From NCBI GenBank assembly GCA_012845835.1, contig JABAKD010000016.1, positions 13,055,507-13,119,506 on the forward strand: a stretch of 64,000 bases of DNA. Direction: 5' to 3'. Each line of letters begins with the position of its first letter. Position 1 is the stretch's first letter. A model generated the notes under the pieces. The model made no database searches, had not been told where the DNA came from, and was given only the letters and a program-made list of their open reading frames with translations. The translations under genes and the position numbers were made by a program. This document shows, piece after piece, positions 31,925 through 43,733 of this stretch. This stretch comes from Undaria pinnatifida (lineage: Eukaryota; Sar; Phaeophyceae; Laminariales; Alariaceae).

Positions 31925-34900
31925 CTGCAAGATCAGTGCCGGTGCATGATCGCCGAGGGGTACCGTAAAAATGGGCGCATGACAGACCGCGTTTAGCGCC
32001 AAACGCACGGGATCTGTGTCAGACATCATCCTCTCAAGTGTTTTCCGGGATGAGGTGCTCAGTTCTACCTCACATTATTTGTCGCTGTCGGTCAAACAGA
32101 TACTGATCGGCTCCATCGTAAGCTACTCAAAATCTAGCCGTGCATCCCAAGCCAAGCACAGCAGCAGTGGTTGACACTACAGCTACCTGAGATGTGTGTT
32201 GTTCTCATTTCTAAGCCCGTGGTCACCGGACACGCTCAATGTATTAAGGAGCGGGAGAGCACCCGCGAAAAGAACGGACTACAGCGCATTGCTTCTGTCC
32301 AGCAAGTCACGAGGCTACACGATCAAACGATATTGCCGTGTTGCTGCATGGCAGATCGTACGCATGCTTCTAACGGGTAAATAATCACAGAAAGAGCACA
32401 CGCGTTGCACCTGGTCGGCCTCCTCGATCCAGTTGATGCTGTCCATCTCCACCCGCTGAAGGATGTCCTCGTTATCCGTCAGCGTCCACCCCACGTTAAT
32501 CGCGTTGACCCTGCACACACGCCCCCCAAAAACAACAGTGACCAATCAACCTGCTATTAACACGAACAAACTCCATCCCGTGTGAAAGTCTATCTCGCCA
32601 AACTGACTTATCAATAGTGCGGTCAATCAAACTGCTGCGAACAAACTCTATCCTGCTCGAAAGTCTACCTCGCCATACTGACTATCGAAACGTGGTGTGC
32701 GTTCAGGATACAACCACCGTCCACGTCTCTCGATCACAGGAGGATATGCTTATCCCAGACGAACTCTCGAAGGCGCAGTGCAGCATGGGCAAGGGCGTAC
32801 CTGATGCGTGCTTCTCTGAGCTCGTAGGCGTGTATCTTGGTGAGGGCGTTCAGCGCCGCCTTGGACACAGAGTACGTGCTAATTTTAGGGATGCCACCGT
32901 GCGCAGCAACTAAGCATATCCATGGTTGGTATCCACCGCCGCCGCCACCGCCACCCCCACCACCATCACGACCATCGGCATCAGGTAATGGGATCAAGCA
33001 CGCAAGATGTGGAAAGGGGAGGCTGTCGGCGCGGCAGACGTGCGGTTGATGCGTTGTGCAAGAAAAAACCCGAATGGACCGACGGGCATGCACATCGAAG
33101 AGGTTATGCCTGAGTTTCCTCTAGTCACAAAAAAACAAAAAAACAGAAAATAACGAAACAACAGGAATTTTTCCTATCAAGAAATTTAATTGAACTAAAA
33201 GCAGCAGGAACGGTCCGCATTCCTCTTTCAGGAAAAATTGGATGAAAATGAGGAAAAAAGCCCCCCCCCCCCGCAGAGTGAGGAAATGAAGAACAACAAG
33301 CTCTTTGATAATAATGGCCCTGACAAGGCACAACCCAACCCATACCAAGCTTACAGAACATATATCAAATTAGCGATAACAGCTCAAGTACCGACTTTTG
33401 TCTCACCGCTGGAAATGTTGACAATCGATCCTGGTCGCCCCTCTTCCCTCATGGTCCGGGACACCGCCTGCATATTTGTATTCAGAGCTTTCGTTATGAA
33501 ATGTAAAAAAGGGTAAGATACAGCGCAGTTTGAAGAGGAAGCCGATAAATCCTGACCTTCAACGACGTATAAGGCAGATCCTAGACGGGGTGGGTATAGT
33601 CATAGTGAATCCTGACGGGATGTTGACCATCACACCCGAGTGATCGACAGAATATCCCCCCAAGCGTGCGGCCAAACAATCATGCAGTTCCCTCTTTCGA
33701 TAGATGTCACAGTTTATAGATTACTTTCCCGAGAGACAATCCAAGAGCACAAGCAAATTTGATCGCTGCAGCAGGGTAATCAGCGGGCATGGCGCACCTG
33801 AACCAGTAGAAGAGGGCCTCGTACGTTCGTGTTCATCATCCGGTCCCACACATCCACGGTGGTGGTGTCTAGTGTCGCCCTTCCTGTCCAGGCGGCGCAA
33901 TTTACCTGAAGAGCACGTTAACCGACCAATCAAACCGACAGCAACCGAAAACATGATACACCAGACATACTACAAAACGCCTCCAATTTCTGGAACGCTG
34001 CGTGGTGCCTACAACCCGTGCAAAGCCAACAGATGCACGGACTCCTACCAATGGGCGAAACGTGTGCCTTATTCGGTCGAAGGTCAAGCGTGATCAATGC
34101 ACGTGGGCTATGTCCGACGGGCAAGCGCATGACGCAAGCCAGCCGGCTGACCTCCGAATGGTATGATATCGTGCGATTGCTCACCAGGCCGTCGATCCCG
34201 CCCATCAGCCGGTTTGCCTCGGAAGCTAACCTGGAACACCCTTCTTCGGTGGCGACGTCGGCTGGCACGTAATGGAACTGTCGAGTGCACACGACGACGG
34301 TCACTCTCCAGTGGGCGACGGGGAAAACATCAACATTGTACTGCTGTACGAGTAGTGCACATCAAACGTGCCCGCAGGCAGTTACTGCCAAGCGACGACT
34401 GGCACGAATAACCCGCGAGACCGCAAATATGCGCAGCCGCTTGACAAAACAGCAGAATAGTTATTGGGGATTCAGGCAGCACGCTTTCACTTCGGGGTAG
34501 TTCAGAGACACTATGTACTATAAACGATATTTCGGTGTACGTCGTTATCTACCTGGTATATATGTCTACTAATCAATACCGTTGGTGTGTTTTGCTTACC
34601 TGACAGGAGGGTGAGAGTTCAGAGAGACGGGCCACAGCTTTGTTGCCGGTGTCTTCGGTTCTTGCGCTGATGGTCACCGCATGTGCGCCAGCTTTCGCGA
34701 TGCTGCGACACAGGGAGGCCAAGCGAGCAAGCAAGCGAAGGGCCGCATTACGTGCAATCTGTAATCACGACAAAGGAAGCTATGACAATGCAAGCCAGCT
34801 CTTTGGCGCTATCACTTTCGCCGCGTTTTCATGGCGTTCGTTTCACGGTACGACCTTTACACCATACTCTTGTGTTCAACTTTGCGGCATCCTATAGCCA

Positions 34901-35111
34901 GCATATGTCAGGTACAGCAGCTATCATACAAATCGCAAGACGAACTCCCGAGATCGCAACCATCATTGCAGGCGCCATATATATGAAAAGTCGATGAAAG
35001 CATGGAGGATTAAACCACCGCAGCAGCCGATGAAAACTGGGTACAACACGTACCATGCGGAGATGACGAGGCCCATGCCCTGAGTGCCACCGGTGACAAG
35101 GAAAGACCTCC
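31793..35111 (-). CDS. Short-chain dehydrogenase/reductase (SDR) gene, seven exons located
   Basis: Exons 35054-35111, 34600-34702, 34185-34277, 33798-33883, 32801-32909, 32411-32510 and 31793-31924 give a classical SDR: an NAD(P)-binding Rossmann enzyme acting on hydroxyl/keto groups. Motifs in order: VTGGTQGMG (cofactor glycine motif), ADVAT (adenine-pocket Asp), NTNVRGPLL, YSVSKAALNALTK (catalytic Tyr and Lys) and VNAINVGWTLT. Joins 1-2, 2-3, 5-6 and 6-7 are exactly in phase with GT-AG sites. Joins 3-4 and 4-5 are not, so small exons carrying the NNAG motif and the catalytic Ser are missing from the model. The initiator exon was also not found. Length is consistent with the usual ~250-300 residues. 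Substrate cannot be inferred. Confidence 0.82.
32411..32510 (-). CDS. SDR gene exon (VNAINVGWT)
   Basis: 100 bp between TGTGCAG|G and GACCAG|GTGCAA. Encodes VNAINVGWTLTDNEDILQ and an acidic segment ending EEADQ. The position of the usual PG motif reads VG. The leading G completes the Arg left open by the upstream exon. Confidence 0.82.
32801..32909 (-). CDS. SDR gene exon with catalytic YxxxK
   Basis: 109 bp ending ATCAG|GTACGC. Encodes AAHGGIPKISTYSVSKAALN followed by ALTKIHAYELREARI. Tyr and Lys of YSVSK are the SDR catalytic pair. The 5' acceptor CTTAG|TT is inferred and implies a missing exon before it. Confidence 0.85.
33798..33883 (-). CDS. SDR gene exon (NTNVRGPL)
   Basis: 86 bp between GGACAG|GA and GTTCAG|GTGCGC. 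Encodes TLDTTTVDVWDRMMNTNVRG and PLLLVQ. The Asn of NTNVRG is the structural/catalytic Asn of classical SDRs. The start phase does not match the preceding located exon. Confidence 0.78.
34185..34277 (-). CDS. SDR gene exon (ADVATEE)
   Basis: 31 codons between CGACAG|TTC and CTG|GTGAGC, phase 0 at both ends. Encodes FHYVPADVATEEGCSRLASE and then MGGIDGL. The Asp after the third strand contacts the adenine ring in SDRs. Confidence 0.82.
34600..34702 (-). CDS. SDR gene exon (IAKAGAHAVTISAR)
   Basis: 103 bp between GTCGCAG|C and TGTCAG|GTAAGC. Encodes IAKAGAHAVTISARTEDTGN followed by KAVARLSELSPSCQ. The first C completes a Cys codon begun by the upstream exon. The Arg after the second strand suggests NADP(H) preference (inference). 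Confidence 0.82.
35054..35111 (-). CDS. SDR gene exon with Rossmann glycine motif
   Basis: 58 bp between AACCAG|GG and GCATG|GTACGT. Encodes RSFLVTGGTQGMGLVISA. TGGTQGMG is the TGxxxGxG cofactor-binding motif. An upstream exon holding the start codon must exist but was not identified in 35112-35860. Confidence 0.82.
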
Positions 35112-35865
35112 CTGGTTAAAAGCGCAGAGGTTGAAGGCGAAGGGTTGAAACTGGCCTACTTTCGTCGATCACGCCACACATGCTTTTCTAGGAGAGCAAA
35201 TCACTTTCAGTATTCTAGCGTTTCGGGCTATGGCCAGCAACGGGCAGTGATGGCCCCGTTTACGCTACGAGCAGGGTCCGTTTCGACAAGAACAAGCGGC
35301 CACGTCGGATGTATTTCGACTTGCATTCATCATGTATGAGGCGTCAACAGCCGCCCGAATAAAAAGCGCCTGGTACAGCAGTTGCACGAAGAAAATGCGG
35401 GGCTACTGAACTGCAACCATATGCTACCAGGCGAGGACACGTGGCTTGGCTGGCTTCGGGGTCTACAGTTGCGGCGAGTTACACGTGTCCGTGATCCAAC
35501 GTGCACCCGCTGCGCACTACACAGCAGCGCTGTTCGCACCAGAGTATGCGCATCTCCGCCTAGAGTTGATACTCAGATAGGGCGGTACTGTACTTCTGTG
35601 CAACATCCACAATTATATGTTCATGCTTACTAAAATAACACCGGTACGAGCTGCTTTTCTGCAAAATATCAACTATTGTTTTCCGTAATACAATATCACA
35701 GACTACATCTTATTGGGCGGTAGGGCAGTACTCGTAAAGAGGGTGGGCTGTGTTACTGCTGTCTACGGACCCCGGGCAACACGCTGCTTGAGCGCGCGTT
35801 GACCCTATTTCGACTAAAGATGAAACCTCATGTACCTGCCCATAGTACGCCGATCTAACGTCATG
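35112..35865. other. Region upstream of the SDR exons, nothing assigned
   Basis: It should contain the start exon and promoter of the SDR gene. A plus-strand stretch KKRLVQQLHEENAGLLNCNH near 35359 is coiled-coil-like but has no other support. Confidence 0.3.
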
Positions 35866-36374
35866 CATCCGTCGATAGTATTCATGCGCCGATCAAGAGC
35901 TGGGGCAGGGCTGGGTGTCACGGCCGCGACACTACAAAAACTCGTACGTAGAGGTATCGCAAATATCATCCTGGAGGGCGACATGCGACATGTGGCATGC
36001 GCCACCAGCAGTCTTTACAGGTTGTTCGACGCTATGGTTGACGCACAGTGCTGTGTACGAGACGACGACGACTGGCCCTAAACATTGGCTGATCGGTTGG
36101 GGGCAGGGGTTAGGGTTACTTACATCCGTCGATAGTATTCATGCGCCGATCAAGAGCTGGGGCAGGGCTGGGTGTCACGGCCGCGACACTACAAATACTC
36201 GCACGTAAAGGTCTCGCAATTATCATCATGGAGGGCCACATGCGACATGCTCCGCCAGTAGTCTTTACCGCTTGTTCGACGCTATGGCTGACGCACAGTG
36301 TTGTGTACGAGACGAAGAGGACTGGCCCTAAACATTGGCTGATGGGTTGGGGGCAGGGGTTAGGGTTGCTTACA
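35866..36374 (+). repeat. 256-bp tandem duplication containing a TTAGGGTT unit
   Basis: Copies start at CATCCGTCGATAGTATTCATG (35866 and 36122) and end GGGGTTAGGGTTRCTTACAT. Differences between copies fall at first and second codon positions of the open frames, so there is no sign of coding constraint. Confidence 0.9.
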
Positions 36375-36890
36375 TGTGAACGGTATCGTACACAGCAGTA
36401 GTAGCGACCCTCGACTATAGTGTCGGACACGTGGTAAGGTGCCCTCGGCATGCGGCATGCAGCATGTGGGATGCCCAACTCACTCACCAGTGACGTCAAA
36501 GGTCGGAACCGACATACAGGGAGCATCCGCCTTAGCCGTCGCACCCGCCGTAGCAGGAAACGTGAGAGGGTCTGGAGTAGAAATGGGACCATTCGCCTTG
36601 CACCATCAAGAGAGGGGGGGTCAGGCACGCACGGGCATGGCACAGGGAGCACCATCATTGTCAAGGTGGCGCAAAGATCCATGCACATACTGTATGATAC
36701 CGCGGGCCTCTCTGCCCCCCGTGCCCTGCCGCATACCACTATGGGCATTAGTGTAGAGACCAGTGGAGTATAGGTTTGAATACCTAACGGTCCTTATAGT
36801 TACATCCGGAATGAACAACAGGTAGCGTTCATTTGTTCATGTTCCTGTTGTGTGCGTTTCCTTCACAATAAATTGGTTGTTTCTATCTCA
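36375..36890. other. Unassigned region
   Basis: Only low-similarity 60-100 codon frames without motifs or credible splice sites. Confidence 0.3.
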
Positions 36891-36899
36891 GGACGTTTG

Positions 36900-37230
36900 T
36901 TCGATCCGCCGACTGCTCCAGGGAAGATTCCCACGGCAGTTTGGAGTTGAAACCGTATTGTGGGTCCACGCAGCAAATAAGGCGGACAAGTGGTACCGTG
37001 GGATCCTCGAAGCAGCGGAACGGTTCATGGCCAGGTGACACATAGAGGAGGGGAAAAAGAGCTCGGAGTGCCGCGCAGCCCGGACGCATGGTGCCCAAAG
37101 CCGAATGCGGGGGGGGGGGGGGGGGGGAGGAGGGAAGCCACGGTTGAAGAAAGCAAGGAGACGGCAAACGGGGTAGCAAGCTACCAGGCCGACTAGTAGA
37201 TAGATTATGTCTACGTAACTTCAAACTGTT
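36900..37230 (+). repeat. Dispersed repeat family 2 with coding remnant, copy 1
   Basis: Shares the remnant VETVLWVHAA...EAAERFM with 43715-44035, followed in both by a shared stretch (AAGAGCTCGGAG, then CACCAGGCCGACTAGTAG; ACCAGGCCGACTAGTAG is exact). Probably the 3' end of an unidentified mobile element's gene. A 19-G run interrupts this copy at 37109-37127. Confidence 0.72.
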
Positions 37231-37319
37231 GCGACTGCTGTACCTTGTGTTTAGTTTTAGTTTTTAGGATTGCCTGCTCCATTCCCCTCGGGGGGGTAGC
37301 GCCGGCCGGTACTGCGGTA

Positions 37320-37830
37320 CTGCCGCCGCCGGTATGTTGGTTCTTGCCGAAACGGTTTTCCGCTTTTATCCCTTTTATCCATTTCTTCGTCCCTTTCTTC
37401 CCTTTTTGCTTTGTCCTTTCTGGTTCCTTTTAGGTATCCTTGGGGTTATGGAGGCGACTACCTCGGTATGGATACCGCCGTCGTGGATGGAGAAAACAGA
37501 GGATAGGCGAGGCAGCAATGTTCCGAACCCTCAAGTAGTTGCATTCGGAACCCAGTTTGGGTGCTGCCCCGCCGCCGGTTGGGTCGTGTCATCTACTTTG
37601 TTGCCGTGTCTTCGCTTGCTTATTTTTTCGGTCCGTTTTTTTATAGGGTACGGGGGGGATGGAGGCGGCATGGGAACCACTGCGGTCGCCAGAAACGGTA
37701 AGCAGGTGATATAGGCCATGCAGCAATGCCCCTACTCCTACAGCAGTAGGTGCATTGGGAACCCAGTATGTTTGCTGCCTCCGACGTTGGTTGCGTGGAG
37801 TCTGGTTGGTGTCTACTTTGATGTTATTAG
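37320..37830 (+). repeat. Dispersed repeat family 3, two adjacent diverged copies
   Basis: GGTATGTTGGTTCTTGCC, CCTTTTTGCTTTGTCC, GGTATCCTTGGGGTTATGGAGGCG and TTCGGAACCCAGTTTGGGTGCTGCC recur around 37640-37830 (GGATGGAGGCGGCATGG, TTGGGAACCCAGTATG) and at 45760-46080. No function recognised. Confidence 0.7.
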
Positions 37831-38139
37831 TACGTAGTGGCTCGCTGGCTGGATGTTTTGCTTTGTTTTTCATTTGTCGTGTCGACTTGTTTCACTCATT
37901 TTTTCTCTTCCTGTGGGGTACCTCTCTTCCCTCCCCCCTGAGTTCCTGTTTCCGTCTTTCTTTCCAATTTTTTCCTTTTCGTGTTTTAGTTTTTTTTTTT
38001 TTCCTTGCAACCGGTCTGGTGTGCTGGCTTCCATTATCTTGTGCCCTCGTGTTCATTGCGGTTGGCATTGCATGGCCAAGTCATCTCGCTGTATTTGCAA
38101 TGTGTAACTCCGCCTTGCAGTTTGTGACCACAGCATGAC

Positions 38140-41100
38140 ACAGCTCGCCTCTCTACGGAGGAGGCATCGGCATGGACACTGGTTTATGCGCTGGATGTAG
38201 ACACGTGGAAAAAACAGTTTCATGTGCAAAACTCACATACACATAAGACATCACTCGTAAAACAACCAGTGTCCATTCTGATTCCTCATCCTATTTCGTA
38301 AATAAATGCTGAACAGACACATTCTGGTCAGACTGCTGTGTGAAGCAGAAGGCAAAGCGCCTGTACCTGAGGAAAGTTTTTACAAGAATACTCGTAAACA
38401 AATATGATTGGCTTATGGATAGACAATTATGATTGGCTTATAGGTAGGGAAATTCGGCAATTTCGGCAAATGAAACACGAGTTCTGTAAGGATTTTATAA
38501 GGATAGACAATAATGATCGGCGGTGATTGCACCGAGCTAGGCGCTGCGATATCGGCGCTGCTGTGCGACTTGCCGAGAGTTGTCCCACGTAAACGGTGCA
38601 CACGCGAGATATAGAGAAGTGCACAGCTCAGACGCCCAGACAATAGATGCCGCAGCCGACGGCCCAATGGGCTCTGGTGTAGTGTTGCATCCCCGCTGTA
38701 CGAGTAGTGTGGCTAGTTGCGTTTCTGGGAGCCTGCGACCTGTCGACGGAGGTGGGTGTAACAGCAGTATTAATAGTGAGGGCCGATGAAGTTTGACATA
38801 CATACGACTCTTTCGACACACGGGTCATGTACTTGAGTGTGGCTATTCCACCGCAGCAGCAGCAGCAGCAGCACTACCATCACCACCACCGCCACACTAC
38901 AACACCAGCACGTAGAACTTCCGTTTCCATGGTCTCGGGGCCCTCGCGGCTGCCAGCGGCAGCGGACTGGCGAAGTTAATTCTCACAACAGCAGCACTCA
39001 TTCGTGTACGTACGTGAAAAGCCCAAAACCCATTATAAATCAAGTATTATTCCGAACCCTCACCTTATCCTAGAGACACAGCAAGTTGTGTGCATGTTTG
39101 CGTGTATGCCCACTCCACAGAAGCACCACCACCACCATCACCACCAGACTACAACACCGGCAGGAAACAGATTTTTATCCGTGGTCCCGGGCCGCGCCAG
39201 CTGGGATAGCGGGTAACCTCTATGGGCCGAGTTCAATCGAAGCCACACAGCAGCAGCGGCACAGCTTAAATGAAATCTCCAAAACATACTATGAACTCGC
39301 CTGCAAAACACCCCGAAAATTTAAATGTTCCCCAAGTGTTCAGTTTTCCCCAGCCCCCAGCTATAGGAGCTCCGAGCCAAAAAGAAACTAAAAACATGGA
39401 CATAAACAGAAAGCCAATGAAGAAAGCCGCAAGAAAACAAATGAATCCTCTTTCTCTCGTGGGTGCTGTCTAGCTCATGCAGCTGCTCTCACGTGCCGCG
39501 AAGGCTCTAGAGTGCGGTGCATCGTCACTATGAATACCAACACGATGCAGGAAGGAAAGGATCGAGGCATGTTGTAAACAGCGCGCAATTACGCATCGCA
39601 CAGGACACTCATCGCACAGGACACTCACAGGGGGCGCAGCCGTGTCAGTTGGCGGAGAAGAGTTTTCCGCAGACATCCTTCCAATTCGGCTGTCACCGGC
39701 CTCAGTACTGCTACAATTTTTGAGTGCAGAGTGCAGAGTGCAGAGTTCAGGGCGCTTGCTCAAGACAACAATGGCAATATGACACTCTGCACCAGGTTCA
39801 AGTCGGATCAACGTATGCCAGGAGTTTACAACATTTCAGATGGCGGTATCAATCAGGGACCGTTAGACGGGAGAGTTTGTGGATGTCCTCGACTTCGTGC
39901 CCCATGCCCCCGAGCACAGACGCTGAGCGCCACCCTCTCGTAAAGACGTGCATGTCTTGATCCATCTACATCGTCGTCACTCCTGACAGGGTGCCCGCAC
40001 ATGCCGTATATTAGCCAAATCTGAGCTTCCCTCGGAGCCCGCTGCTCTCCAACTCTGGGTGGTGGTGGAGCTTACGAGGGTGCAATGATGAGCTGCCTTT
40101 GGCGAGAAGGAATCTAGCGAAAGCCGCGGGAGACGGCAGGTGGATGGGTCGAGATAGGCGTGGATTTAGGGTTTTTTGGTTGTTGCTGTGCTGAATAGCT
40201 GCCGTGCGGTATCGGCGCGCCGTTTGTCCGTTGCTGCGTTGTTTTTGCTTTGGTGTTCTCCGTTTTTTTTCTCGTGGCAGTTTGAAAACATTCGCCTGTT
40301 GGAGTGTATCCTTTGTCTTTAACTCATCATTTTTTTCATCATGCCCGACGCAACTACAAGTATCGGTGGCCTGTCTGAGTAGCATTTAGTCCTAGGGGGG
40401 GGCATGTTCAACCTTCTTCGACCGATACGATCGCGCGTTCGTCTTGGGGCCTAGAGAGGGCATGCGCCGTGAAGACAGACTAAGGCCGCTTCTAACCGCC
40501 CTCGCATAACATTTACTCACGTCGCGGGGCGGTGATGACGAAACATTCGAAGAAGGTTATTTCGCCTGAGCAAAATACAACATGTTCCTCTCATTCTGGC
40601 CCTTCGATGTCGCTTCTGTTTCGACAAAAAAAGTTGCGTTTTGCTTCCTCTTTGGCGCTCTTTCGGGCGTGTTTTCGCTTCCGCTGTTTTCTTTTTCTTT
40701 TTTTTTCTTGATTTTTCTTCTTATTGTTTTCTTGTTTTTTCGCGCGCGATCTTCCGGACCCCGGGCGATGATTATTTAGTAGGTGGCAGGCGGCGTTGCC
40801 AGCCATTGACCACCGAATACCGCTTATGAGCCCATACGATAGACTGGTTTATGTGCCTTTTTTTGTCCTTTCTTTGATTAACATCACTTTTTACTTTCCA
40901 GCTCAACACGTGAGAGCAACACCGTCGTATGCGTAAGAGGTTTGACCCTCAGCGACCTTCTGGACAAGTCGTGGTCGCAGGAGGTGTCTTCCTTTTTTGC
41001 CCCCGATACGTGCCTTCATTTTTTTCGCGCATAGGGTTCATTCAGCATTCCCGTTTTTCAGGTTTTTACGCTCGTCGATTTTCGTCGAATTGGCTAACTT

Positions 41101-41245
41101 AGCTCAGCTCACGCGCTATCCGCTAGTCATTTTTTTTCGCAAGAAAAAGAATTCGAACCTGCTCCATTAAAATTGTGTAGTTGGGACGAGATTCACGTAC
41201 TACTCCACAAGGTACGCCTGATGATGTATACTGCTTGCTGTAAGA
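38140..41245. other. Unassigned low-complexity region
   Basis: CAG/CAC clusters (38855-38895, 39118-39145), a tandem GAGTGCAGA at 39722-39745 and T-rich stretches (40690-40740). No exon chain or element end was found. The frames at 39470-39811 and 40011-40385 carry no domain I recognise. Confidence 0.3.
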
Positions 41246-41250
41246 CCAAC

Positions 41251-41395
41251 TTTTTTTTTTTTTTTTTTTTTTTTCATCCTCCGGCGGATGGGGAAAAGTA
41301 AAGCTTTAGCTCACCACACTTCCACGTATTTTCATACGCGTCTTGTGTCGATTTAACTCAGCTGCTTTCGCAGCCCAATGCTAGCTGGCGCACCC
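41251..41395 (-). mobile_element. SINE-like retroposon, second copy (5'-truncated)
   Basis: A 24-T tract then CATCCTCCGGCGGATGGGGAA and about 120 bp more than 90% identical to the insert at 21948-22125. It stops about 30 bp earlier at the element's 5' end, as expected from incomplete reverse transcription. It is preceded by CCAAC, resembling the GTCAAC at the first site. No target duplication is visible. Confidence 0.8.
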
Positions 41396-42059
41396 TATTA
41401 TGGGAAATATTGAGATTATTTCTCTCTTGAGCAGGGATCTCCCACGCCCAAAAATAAAACGTCCATTATGGGACAGGAAATTAACGTTATTGCTGGGTCC
41501 AGAAAAAAGGGGGGCCAGAAATCAGCGGATCCTGTGATTTCTGAGCCCAGAATGGACAGCTCTTCCACCCTGTCACAACTGAGGGTATTTGACTTTCTGG
41601 ATACTACGTGGTACCACGTATCACATGTCATCACTGCCTAGTATTTACCTGATACTGGACAGTTAATTTTTATAATATATCTGTCTGCTGTACATGTCAT
41701 CTACCACCCTCTACAAATAATCTTAAACACACCCGCTATCATACCACTGCATAGCGCGCTTGTTGTGTGCGAGAGAGAGCTTGATCCTCACACAAACGCG
41801 ACAGCAGCAGCAACAGCAGCAGCAGAGGCGGTGGCGACCTAACGTCGCCGGCAATCGTGTACGTGCCAGAGATTAAAAAGGAGAGGCAAGCAGGAAAACA
41901 AGACCCACCATCAAGCTTATAACTGAAATGGGCCAGGTTCCTAACAGAAGCAACATGAACACGTGTCTACGGAAACCCCTCGACGACGTCTCTGACATAA
42001 AGGACACCGAACATCTCCGTAATCCTCGATGACGTCCCACCATCGAGAGTCAGTCCAGA

Positions 42060-42260
42060 TCTCCACGTTACTCGGCCACCGAGAAGATCCGTTACCGAAA
42101 CGGTGTCCCAAAACACATACATATCATATCAAAACATGTCCCTCGGAATCTCGATGGAGTTGTCACCCCATCGAGAAGATGCGTTACCAAACGGTGTCCA
42201 TAAATCTATCCCTCGGAATCTCGATGAAGTGGTCATCCCATCGAGAAGATGCGATATCTC
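42060..42260 (+). repeat. ~70-bp degenerate tandem repeat
   Basis: About three units of CCCTCGGAATCTCGATGRAG ... CATCGAGAAGATGCGTTACC ... AACGGTGTCC. Confidence 0.75.
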
Positions 42261-42521
42261 GGAGCACCCCCAGATCTCCACGGCTGGGTATGCCCCCGAC
42301 ATTGTCCTTTTGTTCTATATGTCTCGTCTTATTTATCCACTGAAGGGGTAGTGTCCCGATCTCACCAGCTAGGGCCCGCACGTCATCTGACCCCTGGCGG
42401 CCGGGCAGGCTGTGTCTACCCGACCTCGTCAGTTATTTTGCCGTGTCCCGTTGCCCGATTCCTGCACTAGGCTCGCCCAAACTGCGGCTGCTTTCACGTG
42501 GATGCCCCGACGCTTACCGTC

Positions 42522-42570
42522 TGGTAGATGCGCTCGTAATGTCCGTGCAGCGTTAGGAACCGAGTGGATA
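42522..42570 (-). CDS. Possible isolated exon, unknown product
   Basis: The minus strand encodes TRFLTLHGHYERIYQT and runs into a consensus GTAAGC donor. No flanking exon joins it in phase with confidence; the stretch at 43541-43628 is a candidate neighbour. Could be chance. Confidence 0.22.
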
Positions 42571-43097
42571 ACAACACCAATTTCGACAAATTACAAGAGT
42601 GCGGTCCGCAGTGCGGTCGCATGGCGCAGCCAACTTGCCGGGTGCCCATTGCCGAATCTTTTATGCGGGGTTGCGGAGAGATGGTGTTGCGGTGTGATTT
42701 CCATCTCTCCGCGGGAGCGGGCCATCGATCAGAAAGGGATGGTGCTGTTTGGTAGCCACTGTTTGGCAAACAGGAGTATACCCTGAACAAAATGGGGTGG
42801 TAGCTATATATATATATATATATTTTAGCAGAAAAGGGGGTATATCCCGGTAGTTTACGAACAAAACGGGGCGGCCTGTGGGGGGCTTTTTGGGCGCCCG
42901 TATTTAGCCTGTTTTGAGGTGTTGAAGGAGGAAAAAGCGGTTTGGCGTGCTGCCCACACACCGTGCGCGTGGGGTGGAGGCGCCCGAACGCAAATTGAAA
43001 GCGTTTAGTCGGCGCCCCATTTTTTTCAAATACACACGGGGTATACCCCAGTTCGTCTATTTCCCTAAATCTTTCATGAAAATATTATTTCACAGAA

Positions 43098-43460
43098 CGT
43101 TCCGACTTTTTTCGACGTACGTACGCTCGTTTTACGCCCCTCTCGATACGTTCAGTCCGACGTTTTTCGACGTGGGTCGGCTCGTTTTACGCCTCTCTCG
43201 ATTCCTTCGGATACCGTTACCGTCCGCACACGCGCCTCCTGTACGCACCTGCACGACTATGTACCTGTACGTATTCCATGCTCGATTCGACTGGCTCGTT
43301 TTATCCCTCTCTCGGTACCTTCGGAGACCGTCCGTAAATGCGCCTCCTGTACGCACCTCCGTAACTACCTTTACGTCCTCCTGTACGCACCTCCACAACT
43401 ACCTGTACGTATATGTTTCATATCAGGTGGTCACGGTACCTACCTGTACATATGCCATGC
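43098..43460 (+). repeat. ~130-bp degenerate tandem repeat (CTGTACGCACCTCC...)
   Basis: Recurring GGCTCGTTTTACGCCTCTCTCG, GCGCCTCCTGTACGCACCT and CCATGCTCGATTCGACT in the same order, about two and a half units. Confidence 0.75.
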
Positions 43461-43540
43461 TCGATTCGACTCTTACGTGTTTCTTGCTCGAACGGGTAGT
43501 AATGGTACGGCAAAAAAAAAAATAAGGGGCGATTAGCCCT

Positions 43541-43628
43541 TCAAGGATGATATTTGCGACGATAGGCGGTGGGGAAGAATCCGGACCAGGTGGACCACCG
43601 GATAACTGGTGCGAAGGCCTGCTTGACG
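43541..43628 (-). CDS. Possible isolated terminal exon, unknown product
   Basis: The minus strand encodes VVKQAFAPVIRWSTWSGFFP and TAYRRKYHP then a stop, after a TACGAG acceptor-like site. The aromatic composition looks protein-like and lies next to repeat family 2. It may belong to that element rather than to a host gene. Confidence 0.25.
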
Positions 43629-43646
43629 ACCTCGTAGTTTTTTGAC

Positions 43647-43733
43647 CTTAATAAGGCGCCACGGAACATTCCCCGCTGCGTTTTTTCGTTCTTAATAAGG
43701 CGCCACGGAACATTCCCCGCTGCATTTTGAAGT
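43647..43733 (+). repeat. 44-bp tandem duplication
   Basis: TTAATAAGGCGCCACGGAAC ... ATTCCCCGCTGC occurs twice back to back, directly before repeat family 2 copy 2. Confidence 0.9.

Noticed and set aside
35866..36374. Plus-strand duplicated frame (GAGLGVTAATLQ) as a duplicated exon
   Set aside because: Differences between copies are mostly non-synonymous and there are no matching splice sites; treated as a non-coding tandem duplication.
41146..41156. Minus-strand GGTTCGAATTC resembling a tRNA B box
   Set aside because: The flanking bases cannot form a T-arm, and no A box lies at the right distance.
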